Assembly (NCBI GenBank): GCA_051861205.1
Contig: JBHYDC010000005.1
Span: forward strand, 124,001 to 188,000
DNA from: JBHYDC01 sp051861205
Lineage (GTDB): Bacteria > Pseudomonadota > Alphaproteobacteria > Rhizobiales > Pleomorphomonadaceae
Reading direction: 5' to 3'
DNA length: 64,000 nt
The notes under the pieces were generated by a model. That model made no database searches. It saw nothing but the letters and a program-made list of their open reading frames with translations, and was not told the DNA's origin. Both the position numbers and the translations under genes were made by a program. Below are positions 27,986 through 35,723 of the stretch, one piece after another; within the stretch, counting starts at the first letter, position 1, and every line of letters starts with the position of its first letter.

Positions 27986-28486
27986 GTGCAACTCGACCTG
28001 TCATCCCTGACCTTCCTGGTCGTGGAAGATAGTGCCTATATGCGAACGATCCTGCGGACGATGTTGCAGGGCTTCGGCGCGCGCCGAATCGTGGAGGCGG
28101 AAGACGGCGCCTCCGGCCTCGAAGCCATGGACCGGGCCAATCCAGACATCCTCATTCTCGATTGGGTGATGCCCATCCTCGACGGGGCGGACATGGTTCG
28201 TATGATCCGCGTTCCAACCAACCCCTTCGCCTACATCCCCATCATCATGGTCACCGGCCACACCGAGCGCAGCCGGATCATCGAAGCCCGCCGCCTCGGC
28301 ATTCACGAGATGCTGTGCAAGCCGATTTCGGCGAAATCGCTCTATCAGCGCATCCAAAGCGTCATCCTGTCGCCGCGCGACTTCGTGAAGACGCCCACCT
28401 ATTTCGGCCCCGCCCCGCGCGAGATCCGCAACCGTCAGAACATCTGGCAGGCCCGGCCCGGCGACGAGAAGGCCGTGGTCGGCTAG
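27986..28486 (+). CDS. CheY-like response regulator with a short C-terminal tail
   Basis: A 166-residue single-receiver protein. GTG 27986 is preferred because GAGGAG lies seven bases upstream; ATG 27959 has no site. The receiver spans about residues 8-125: acidic pocket ED near residue 15, phospho-acceptor Asp in LILDWVMP near residue 60, MVTGH Thr and CKPIS Lys. The tail (DFVKTPTYFGPAPREIRNR) is a pattern often seen in alphaproteobacterial stand-alone receivers. No partner kinase is adjacent, so the pathway is unknown. Confidence 0.85.
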   Translation: MQLDLSSLTFLVVEDSAYMRTILRTMLQGFGARRIVEAEDGASGLEAMDRANPDILILDWVMPILDGADMVRMIRVPTNPFAYIPIIMVTGHTERSRIIEARRLGIHEMLCKPISAKSLYQRIQSVILSPRDFVKTPTYFGPAPREIRNRQNIWQARPGDEKAVVG

Positions 28487-28965
28487 CCGTAAAGCCGCAT
28501 CACCGAAACGTGAACATATCATTAATCATCTGTTAACTACGTATGGCGCCCACGCCGGTCGCCGTGAATCGGGCGCGCCAAGCCCCGCCATGTTCAACCT
28601 GCACTAGGCGAAGCGGCGCTCTGCGCTCAACGTCCTCATCCGCACAGGCAAGCCCCGGCCGAAGCAGGCGGCGCTATTCGTCAGTTTTATCAACTCGCAT
28701 CGGCAGGACTTCGCCTGTTGCTGCATGGCTATTTGCAACTACGGGTTATCCCGACCCTTGCGTCCATTCCACTCCAAATCCGCCGCATTTCAGCGCCGCC
28801 CTCACTGCGGGAGCGCAGGGAACCGGCCTTTCCACCGGCACTACAGCCGCTTAACGCCCTCGCCGCCTGCAACCACAGCGCACTTTGAGCGTTCTACCAA
28901 CGCGCCCGGCATGGCTTACCCGCCGGGGTCATCAAAGCAGGGGCAATCGCCGCGTCCTGCTCGCC
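28487..28965. other. Intergenic stretch without a supported gene
   Basis: About 480 bases. An AT-rich patch at 28510-28540 (CATATCATTAATCATCTGTTAAC) could be a promoter. Open frames here give Ser/Pro/Arg-rich translations without family features or ribosome sites, typical of shadow frames in GC-rich non-coding DNA. Confidence 0.5.
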
Positions 28966-28980
28966 ATGGGGAACATCGCC

Positions 28981-29388
28981 ATGATCAGAACCGCACGGCT
29001 CACCGGCATCACCTTGATCGTTCTTGCAGGCTTCGGCACGGCTGCCGGCATCGCCGCCATGGGGGAAACCCGCGATCCCGGTCTCACCCTTGCCCCGCGC
29101 GTTCAGATCTCCAGCGCTCTACCGGCCACGGCCGCTGGACCGCCCGTCGCCCAGGCCCCCGGCGTCTGCGACGTCACGCTCCAGCTCGGCAGCGCCATCG
29201 CTCCCGCTCAAAACCAAGCCACGCCCGTCGAGATGACCATGAAGCCGAACGAGGCCATGAGCCTCGACATCTCCGGTTCCTCAGGCCTCTCGGTCGTCTG
29301 CGGCTCCGGCTTTAGCAGCGACACGCCGACCAGCGAGCCCATGCCCGAGATTGCCCTTGCGAAAGCGGACGGCATCGCCGGGTTCTGA
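28981..29388 (+). CDS. Exported protein of unknown function
   Basis: I do not recognise this 135-residue protein. From ATG 28981 it has a signal peptide (MIRTAR, a hydrophobic core LTGITLIVLAGFGTAAGIAA, cleavage near residue 25). The mature part has two Cys (in GVCDV and VVCGS) that could form a disulfide across a small domain with the pattern CDVTLQLGSAIAPAQNQATPVEMTMKP-split here, suggesting a beta-rich fold. An ATG 15 bases further upstream is also possible. It converges with the RND pump genes, three bases apart. Confidence 0.65.
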   Translation: MIRTARLTGITLIVLAGFGTAAGIAAMGETRDPGLTLAPRVQISSALPATAAGPPVAQAPGVCDVTLQLGSAIAPAQNQATPVEMTMKPNEAMSLDISGSSGLSVVCGSGFSSDTPTSEPMPEIALAKADGIAGF

Positions 29389-29391
29389 TCG

Positions 29392-32300
29392 TCACTCCGC
29401 CGGCTGCGCCAAAGCGTCCTGCTCCTCGCCCGGCGCCGCCGCTTTCTTGTCGGCGTGCGAAATCAGTGTGTAGAACATCGGCACGACGAACAGCGTGAAG
29501 ATCGTGCCCACGCTCATGCCCGTCGCGATCACCAGCCCCAGCGAGTAGCGCGCCGCAGCCCCTGCACCCTCGGCGATGATCAGCGGCACCACGCCCAGCA
29601 CCATTGCCGCCGTCGTCATCAGGATCGGGCGCAAGCGCACCCTGGCCGCCTCCACGATCGCCTCATATTTGGAAAGGCCACGGCTTTCCCGCAAATCGTT
29701 GGCAAATTCCGTCATCAGAATGCCGTGCTTGGTGATCAGCCCCACCAGCGTTATCAGGCCCACCTGCGTGTAGATGTTCAGCGTCCCGAGCCCCAGATTG
29801 AGCGGCACCATCGCTCCGAACACCGACAGCGGCACCGACATCATGATGATGAACGGATCGCGGAAACTCTCGAACTGCGCGGCGAGCACAAGATAGATCA
29901 CCACCACCGCCAGTCCAAAGGCCACCAGCAGCGTATTGCCCGCCTCGACCTCCAGCCGCGACTGGCCGGCATACTCCACGAAATAGCCCTCCGGCATCAC
30001 CTGGCTCGCAATGCGCTGCATCTCGGCCAGCGCATCGCCGGTCGTCACACCCGGCCTCGGCAGCGCCGATATGGTCGCGGAATTGAGCTGATTGAACTGC
30101 TCGATCGCCGGCGCTGAGGCTTCCGTGGTGATCGTCACCACGGACGACAGCGGCACCATCGCCCCGGATTGGCTGCGCACGAAAAACGCCCCCAGGCTTT
30201 CCGGATTGAGCCGATATTGCTGCGGCACCTGCGGGATGATCTCGTAGGCGCGGCTGTCCCGGTCGAATTTGGACACCGAGCTCTCGCCCACCAGAATATT
30301 CAGCGTATTGCCGATATCCGCCACCGCCACGCCAAGCGCCGCCGCCCGGTTACGGTCAATCAACACGCGCGCCTTCGGGGCGTCATAGGACACTGAATTC
30401 TGCACCACGATGAACCGGCCGGACTGCTCGGCCTTCGCCTTGATATCGTCGGCCACCTCGAACACCCGCTCGGCCGCCTCGGTGGACTGGATCACGAACT
30501 GCACCGGCAACCCGCCGCCCGAACCCGGCAGCGATGGAATGGCGAACACGAAGCCCTCCATGCCCGTCTGCTTGTTGAGCCGGGCCTGCAAGTCCTGCTG
30601 CACTTGCGCTTGGCTTTCCTCCCGCTCACCCCAGGGCTTCAGGACCCACCCGACGAAGCCACCGTTCGGCGTCGGATCCCCCATCACCTGGAACCGTGCC
30701 TCCAGCGAGGGCACGTCCTCCGTGAGCTTGTCGATCTCCTCGCCGTATTTCGCAGAATACTCCGCGGTCGCATATTGCGGACCGGTCATCACGCCGAACA
30801 GTGCGCCCTGATCTTCCTCGGGCGCCAGTTCCGTCGTCGTGTTCAAGAAGAGGTAGACGGATGTTGCCATCAGCGCCACCACCACCGTCAGCGTCACCGG
30901 CCGGTAATTCAGCGATCCCGTCAGCCAGCGCGCATAGCGGCTCGCCAGCCGCTCGAAGGTCCGGTCCACAAAGCCCGCGAAGCCGCTGTTATGGCCCGCC
31001 TTCAGCAGCCGGCCGGACATCATGGGCGACAGCGTCACCGCCACGAAACCGGATATGATCACCGCGCCGGCCAGCGTGAAGGCAAATTCGCGGAACAGCG
31101 AACCGGTCACGCCCTGTGTGAAACCGATCGGCGCATAGACCGCCGCCAGCGTGATTGTCATCGCGACCACGGGCCCGAAGATCTCCCGCATCCCCACGAT
31201 CGCCGCATCCAGGGGCCGTATGCCCTCCTCGATATGCCGGTGGATGTTCTCCACCACCACGATCGCATCGTCCACCACCAGCCCGATCGCAAGCACCATG
31301 GCCAGCAGCGTCAGCGTGTTCAGCGAATAGTCGAGCGCCCACAAAAAGAAGCACACCCCGATCAGCGACAGCGGGATCGTCACGATCGGGATCACCACCG
31401 AGCGGAAGGATCCTATGAACACCAGGATCACCAGCACCACGATCGCCACCGCTTCGCCGATCGTGGTGAACACCTCCTCGATCGATGCCGAGATCGCCTC
31501 GGTCGAGTCATAGACCAGCGTGATGTTCGTCCCGGCCGGCAGGCTGTCCTGAATCACAGGCAGTTCGTCCCGCACCAAAGCGGCCGTATCCAGCGGGTTG
31601 GCCGAGGGCGTTGGAAACACGCCGATGAACACGCCCTGCAATCCGTTGAAGCGCACCGTCACGTCGGAGGATTCCGCCCCCAGTTCCACCTTCGCCACAT
31701 CGCGCAGCCGAACGACCTCGTCGCCGCTCGCGCGAATGGGCAGCGCGCCGAAGGCTTCGGGCGTTTGCAGCGTGGTCTGAGTCTCGATCGCATAGGCGAA
31801 ATACTGGTTCTCCGTGCTTCCCGGCGCCGAAAGGAAGTTGGATTCGACGATCGCCCTCAGCACATCCGCCGCCGTCACCCCGTGAGAGGCAAGCTGCAAC
31901 GGATCGATCCACACCCGCATCGCGAATTCCTGGCCGCCCAGGATCTGCGCGTCCGCCACACCCTCCACCGTGGCAAGCCGGGGCTGGATCACGCGGGTGA
32001 TGTATTCGGTAATCTCGCGCGCATTCATCCGCTCCGACTGCACCGCCAGATACATCAGCGCGAATTGCTGGCCGGTGCCCTTCACGATCACCGGATCCTC
32101 CGCCTCGACCGGCAAGTCTCCGCGCACCTCCTGCACCTTGGAGGTCACCTCCGTCATCGCCTTGTCGGGATCGGTGTTGAGGCGCATGTGCACCGTCACC
32201 GTGGAAAGGCTCTGGCGCGCCTGCGACGTCACATAATCCACGCCCTCGGCCGACGACACCGCTTTGGCGATCGGCGTGGTGATGAACCCTTGGATCAGCT

Positions 32301-32469
32301 CCGGCGCGGCGCCGGGATAGCTGGTCGTGATCGTGATCACGGTCTCCTCCACCTCCGGGTATTGGCGGATCGACATGTTGAAAATGCCCTGCGCCCCAAC
32401 CAGCAGGATCATCAGCGACACGACCGTGGAGAGAACCGGCCGCCGGATGAAGAGTTCGGAGAAGTTCAT
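29392..32469 (-). CDS. RND-family efflux pump permease (HAE-1 type)
   Basis: A 1025-residue inner-membrane transporter that exports hydrophobic or amphiphilic compounds using the proton gradient. The layout is N-terminal FIRRPVLSTVVSL helix, a large periplasmic porter domain, helices 2-6 with the paired acidic residues in VVDDAIVVVENIHRH (proton relay), a second porter domain and the C-terminal helices with GLITKHGILM and R-RPILMT. It is close to MexF/MexQ-like drug pumps. It overlaps the fusion-protein stop by four bases. No outer-membrane TolC gene is adjacent, so a channel encoded elsewhere must be used. Confidence 0.93.
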   Translation of the reverse strand: MNFSELFIRRPVLSTVVSLMILLVGAQGIFNMSIRQYPEVEETVITITTSYPGAAPELIQGFITTPIAKAVSSAEGVDYVTSQARQSLSTVTVHMRLNTDPDKAMTEVTSKVQEVRGDLPVEAEDPVIVKGTGQQFALMYLAVQSERMNAREITEYITRVIQPRLATVEGVADAQILGGQEFAMRVWIDPLQLASHGVTAADVLRAIVESNFLSAPGSTENQYFAYAIETQTTLQTPEAFGALPIRASGDEVVRLRDVAKVELGAESSDVTVRFNGLQGVFIGVFPTPSANPLDTAALVRDELPVIQDSLPAGTNITLVYDSTEAISASIEEVFTTIGEAVAIVVLVILVFIGSFRSVVIPIVTIPLSLIGVCFFLWALDYSLNTLTLLAMVLAIGLVVDDAIVVVENIHRHIEEGIRPLDAAIVGMREIFGPVVAMTITLAAVYAPIGFTQGVTGSLFREFAFTLAGAVIISGFVAVTLSPMMSGRLLKAGHNSGFAGFVDRTFERLASRYARWLTGSLNYRPVTLTVVVALMATSVYLFLNTTTELAPEEDQGALFGVMTGPQYATAEYSAKYGEEIDKLTEDVPSLEARFQVMGDPTPNGGFVGWVLKPWGEREESQAQVQQDLQARLNKQTGMEGFVFAIPSLPGSGGGLPVQFVIQSTEAAERVFEVADDIKAKAEQSGRFIVVQNSVSYDAPKARVLIDRNRAAALGVAVADIGNTLNILVGESSVSKFDRDSRAYEIIPQVPQQYRLNPESLGAFFVRSQSGAMVPLSSVVTITTEASAPAIEQFNQLNSATISALPRPGVTTGDALAEMQRIASQVMPEGYFVEYAGQSRLEVEAGNTLLVAFGLAVVVIYLVLAAQFESFRDPFIIMMSVPLSVFGAMVPLNLGLGTLNIYTQVGLITLVGLITKHGILMTEFANDLRESRGLSKYEAIVEAARVRLRPILMTTAAMVLGVVPLIIAEGAGAAARYSLGLVIATGMSVGTIFTLFVVPMFYTLISHADKKAAAPGEEQDALAQPAE

Positions 32470-33635
32470 AACGCGTCCCCCGTCGCCGCCACCTTGTCGG
32501 CGCCTTGGTTGGAAATCGCCACGGGACTGCCGTTCGAAAGCCGGTTCTGCCCGGCCGTCACCACCTCGGCCCCGGTCTCTAGCCCGCCCGTGATTTCGAT
32601 CTGATCGCCCGTGCGCCGGCCGACGTCCACGAACACCTGCCGTGCCATAAATTTCGGCGCGGCATCGTCATCCGCCGCCACGGCCCCGGTTTCCGCCGGC
32701 GCAGCGCCATTCGCCGCCGTCTTCTCCTCCGGCTGCACCACATAGACGTAGGTTCCGTAGAGCGACGTCACCACCGCCGTCTGCGGCAGCGCCAGCACGT
32801 TGTGCTCCTCCGGCAAGATCACGCGCACGTTGATGAACTGCCCCGGCCGCAGGTTGCCGTCGAGGTTGCCGACCTCCGCTTGCACCGACACCAGCCGCGA
32901 CGCCGGGTCGATTTTCGGGTCGATGCCGGTGATGCGGCCGCTATAGGTCATTTCGTCCGGCGAGGTGCCGAAGCGGGCGGCTTGGCCCACATGGATCAGC
33001 GGGAATTGCTGCTCGGGCACCGTGAAATCCGCCTTCATGTTGTCGAGGTCCTGCAGCGTTGCGATCACGGTGCCGGGTTCGATGTATTGCCCCACATCCA
33101 CCCGAACGATGCCCGTGGTCCCCGCAAAGGGGGCCTTGATGTCCTTCTTGTCGATCACAGCCTTCAGCCGTTCGAGCAGCGAGCGCGAGGCTTCAAGCTG
33201 CGCCGTCGCCGTCTGCAATGTCGCCGCAGTGTTGACGCCGCGCGTCGCCAGCGCCTTCGCTCGGTCGAGGCTCTGGCGATCACGCACCATCGCCGCTTCG
33301 GCCGCGATCAGATCGGCGCGCTCCACGTCGGTGTCGAGCAGCACCATCGACTGCCGGGCTTTCACCCGCTCGTTCGGCTTGAACTTGATTTCCTCCACCA
33401 CGCCGCTCGCCTGGCTCGCCACATCCACGCCCTGGCGCGCATACACCGTGCCCACCGCCTCGATGCCCGGCGTCCACGTCACCGGTTCGGCCTTCACCGT
33501 CGACACCGCCACCGTCGGACGCGGCATGTTGGCGAAAAAGTCCGATATCGCCTGCGCACGGAATATGTTGAAACCGACAAGCCCGCCGCAAACAATCACA
33601 AGCAAAACCAGTGCAATGATAAACCGCTTGACCAT
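32466..33635 (-). CDS. RND efflux pump periplasmic adaptor (membrane fusion protein)
   Basis: A 389-residue adaptor linking the RND permease to an outer-membrane channel. It has an N-terminal membrane anchor (residues about 5-25, no lipobox Cys), a barrel-sandwich hybrid domain (GVDVASQASGVVEEIKF and KAPFAGTTGIVRVDVGQYI), an alpha-hairpin between them, and beta-barrel plus membrane-proximal domains with PGQFINVRVILPE. The C-terminus has a low-complexity alanine/aspartate linker near residue 300. It is the first gene of the pair; no local regulator gene is present. Confidence 0.92.
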   Translation of the reverse strand: MVKRFIIALVLLVIVCGGLVGFNIFRAQAISDFFANMPRPTVAVSTVKAEPVTWTPGIEAVGTVYARQGVDVASQASGVVEEIKFKPNERVKARQSMVLLDTDVERADLIAAEAAMVRDRQSLDRAKALATRGVNTAATLQTATAQLEASRSLLERLKAVIDKKDIKAPFAGTTGIVRVDVGQYIEPGTVIATLQDLDNMKADFTVPEQQFPLIHVGQAARFGTSPDEMTYSGRITGIDPKIDPASRLVSVQAEVGNLDGNLRPGQFINVRVILPEEHNVLALPQTAVVTSLYGTYVYVVQPEEKTAANGAAPAETGAVAADDDAAPKFMARQVFVDVGRRTGDQIEITGGLETGAEVVTAGQNRLSNGSPVAISNQGADKVAATGDAL

Positions 33636-34158
33636 GATTCACACTCGTAACTATTTCAAACGCACCGCACCTAGCGGAATAACAAGCAGTGTATTTGGAT
33701 AACTCCGGTAAGAGACTTATGTTACATCGCCAAAAATGGGCGACAAAATCTGTGATGGACAGCACATTTAAACAAAACGAAAATTTGTGAAGCGTAAACT
33801 TCCGAATTTTACCTACTTATTTCTAGGTATACTGGTCGTTACCGCGAGAGCGAGCGAAGGTTTTCGACGATGAATCTATGCAGGTGTCGAACGGCCTGCC
33901 GAACGTGTCGACACCATAGGGCTCCACGGCACAGGACCAACGCTTCTCGACGGCGATCGGACCTTCCCCGAAGTGACCCCGGCCGCACCGGGATGACCCA
34001 GGCCGAGCCGGAGCCGTCACACCCGCCCCCCAACACGCCCCTTCCATTTCCGACACAAATGTCGCATTCGTTCAAATCAACCGCCGTAGACGCGCATTCC
34101 GTTCGGGGCTCTCCCGGGGGATAGTGCAGGCTGATTTGATTTGGACGATGGCGCTTCC
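33636..34158. other. Divergent intergenic region between RND pump and soxB
   Basis: About 520 bases with no supported gene. The left part is AT-rich (33640-33835) and should carry the pump promoter. It includes the inverted repeat at 33810-33829. The right part (33840-34140) is GC-rich with no recognisable product on either strand. Confidence 0.5.
33810..33829. promoter_or_regulatory. Inverted repeat, candidate operator upstream of RND genes
   Basis: TACCTA and TAGGTA are arranged as a perfect inverted repeat across eight AT-rich bases. It sits about 175 bases before the adaptor start in an AT-rich stretch, as a TetR- or LysR-type operator would. The binding protein is unknown. Confidence 0.35.
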
Positions 34159-35412
34159 ATGCAGAAGTTTTCGCTCTTCTCGCTCATCGGCCAGGCCTTC
34201 AAAGGCCATCAGGGCTGGGGTCCGCAGTGGCGGCAACCGGCCCTAAAACCGGCCTATGATGTCGTGATCGTTGGCGCGGGCGGGCACGGCCTTGCCACCG
34301 CCTATTACCTCGCCAAGGAGCACGGCATCCGCAATGTCGCCGTCATTGAGCGCGGCTGGCTCGGCGGCGGCAACACCGGGCGCAACACCACCATCATCCG
34401 CTCGAACTACCTGTTCGACGAAAGCGCCGCCCTTTACGACCACGCCCTGAAGCTCTGGGACAATCTCTCCCAGGAACTCAACTACAACGTCATGTATTCC
34501 GCGCGCGGCGTCATGATGCTCGCGCACACCATCCACGACGTTCAGTCCGCCAAGCGGCATATCCACGCCAACCGCCTCAACGGCGTCGACAACGAATGGC
34601 TGACGCCTGAAGAGGCCGCCGCCTTCTGCCCCGGCCTCAACATCTCGGCGGATATTCGCTACCCCATCCTCGGCGCAGCCCTCCAGCGGCGCGGCGGCAC
34701 CGCCCGTCACGACGCCGTCGCTTGGGGTTACGCCCGCGCAGCCGACGCGCTCGGCGTCGACATCATCCAGAACTGCGAGGTCACCGGCATCCGCCGCGAC
34801 GCCACAGGCCGCGTCACCGGCGTCGACACGTCCAAGGGCTTCGTCGCCACAGCTAAGGTCGGCGTGGTCGCCGCCGGGCACACCTCGGTCGTCATGGACA
34901 TGGCCGGCGTTCGCATGCCGCTCGAAAGCTATCCGCTTCAGGCGCTGGTGTCGGAGCCGGTCAAGCCCGCCGTCTCCTGCGTCATCATGTCGAACACGAT
35001 CCACGCCTATATCTCGCAGTCCGACAAGGGCGAGCTTGTCATCGGCGCCGGCACCGACGCCTACACCAGCTACACCCAGCGCGGCGCGCTCCACGTGTCC
35101 GAGCACACGCTCGACGCCATTTGCGAGCTGTTCCCGATGTTCCGCCGCATGCGCATGCTACGCAATTGGGGCGGCATCGTCGACGTCACGCCTGACCGCT
35201 CGCCAATCCTGTCGAAAACCCCCGTTCCCGGCCTTTACGTCAACTGCGGCTGGGGCACCGGCGGCTTCAAGGCGACGCCGGGGTCCGGCAACGTCTTTGC
35301 CCACACCATCGCCCGCGACGAGCCGCACCCGATCAACGCCCCCTTCACCCTCGACCGCTTCCGCGACGGCTTCCTCATCGACGAAGCCGCCGCCGCAGCC
35401 GTCGCGCACTGA
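34159..35412 (+). CDS. soxB: Sarcosine oxidase beta subunit
   Basis: A 417-residue FAD/FMN flavoprotein, catalytic subunit of heterotetrameric sarcosine oxidase, which demethylates sarcosine to glycine with transfer of the one-carbon unit to tetrahydrofolate. The dinucleotide-binding motif VVIVGAGGHGLATAYYLA is near residue 35, followed by GRNTTIIRSNYL. The GGTARHDAVAWGYARAA segment contains the candidate His for covalent FMN. The C-terminus has NCGWGTGGFKATPGSG. Start ATG 34159 gives the usual MQKFSLFSLIGQA opening. It leads the soxBDAG operon. Confidence 0.96.
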   Translation: MQKFSLFSLIGQAFKGHQGWGPQWRQPALKPAYDVVIVGAGGHGLATAYYLAKEHGIRNVAVIERGWLGGGNTGRNTTIIRSNYLFDESAALYDHALKLWDNLSQELNYNVMYSARGVMMLAHTIHDVQSAKRHIHANRLNGVDNEWLTPEEAAAFCPGLNISADIRYPILGAALQRRGGTARHDAVAWGYARAADALGVDIIQNCEVTGIRRDATGRVTGVDTSKGFVATAKVGVVAAGHTSVVMDMAGVRMPLESYPLQALVSEPVKPAVSCVIMSNTIHAYISQSDKGELVIGAGTDAYTSYTQRGALHVSEHTLDAICELFPMFRRMRMLRNWGGIVDVTPDRSPILSKTPVPGLYVNCGWGTGGFKATPGSGNVFAHTIARDEPHPINAPFTLDRFRDGFLIDEAAAAAVAH

Positions 35413-35423
35413 GCGGCCCCGCC

Positions 35424-35723
35424 ATGCTGATCATCCATTGCCCGCATTGCGGCCCGCGCCCCGAGCTTGAATTCCGCTACGGCGGCGAAGCGCACGTGCC
35501 CCGCCCCGCCGCCACCGAAACGCTCGACGACCAAACCGTCGCCGACCGCCTCTACCACCGCACCAATTCGAAGGGCATTCACTTCGAACGCTGGCGGCAT
35601 ATCCACGGCTGCGGAAAATTCTTCAACGCCGTGCGCGACACCACGACGGATTTCTTCCTCGCCACCTACCTGCCGGGTGAGCCGAAGCCCGACATCGCAA
35701 CCTTCGATGAGCGCCGTTCGTGA
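35424..35723 (+). CDS. soxD: Sarcosine oxidase delta subunit
   Basis: A 99-residue small subunit. It has the zinc-binding Cys pattern: CPHCGPRPE-EF at the N-terminus and GCGKFFN near residue 65, with R-T-D (VRDTTTDFFLATY) following. It is structural in the heterotetramer. It is 11 bases after soxB and its stop overlaps the soxA GTG. Confidence 0.94.
   Translation: MLIIHCPHCGPRPELEFRYGGEAHVPRPAATETLDDQTVADRLYHRTNSKGIHFERWRHIHGCGKFFNAVRDTTTDFFLATYLPGEPKPDIATFDERRS

Noticed and set aside
28543..28854. 103-codon plus-strand frame after the CheY-like gene
   Set aside because: Ser/Pro/Thr-rich translation without features, typical of non-coding GC-rich DNA.
30604..32604. 666-codon plus-strand frame opposite the RND permease
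   Set aside because: His/Arg-rich antisense shadow of a well-conserved transporter gene.
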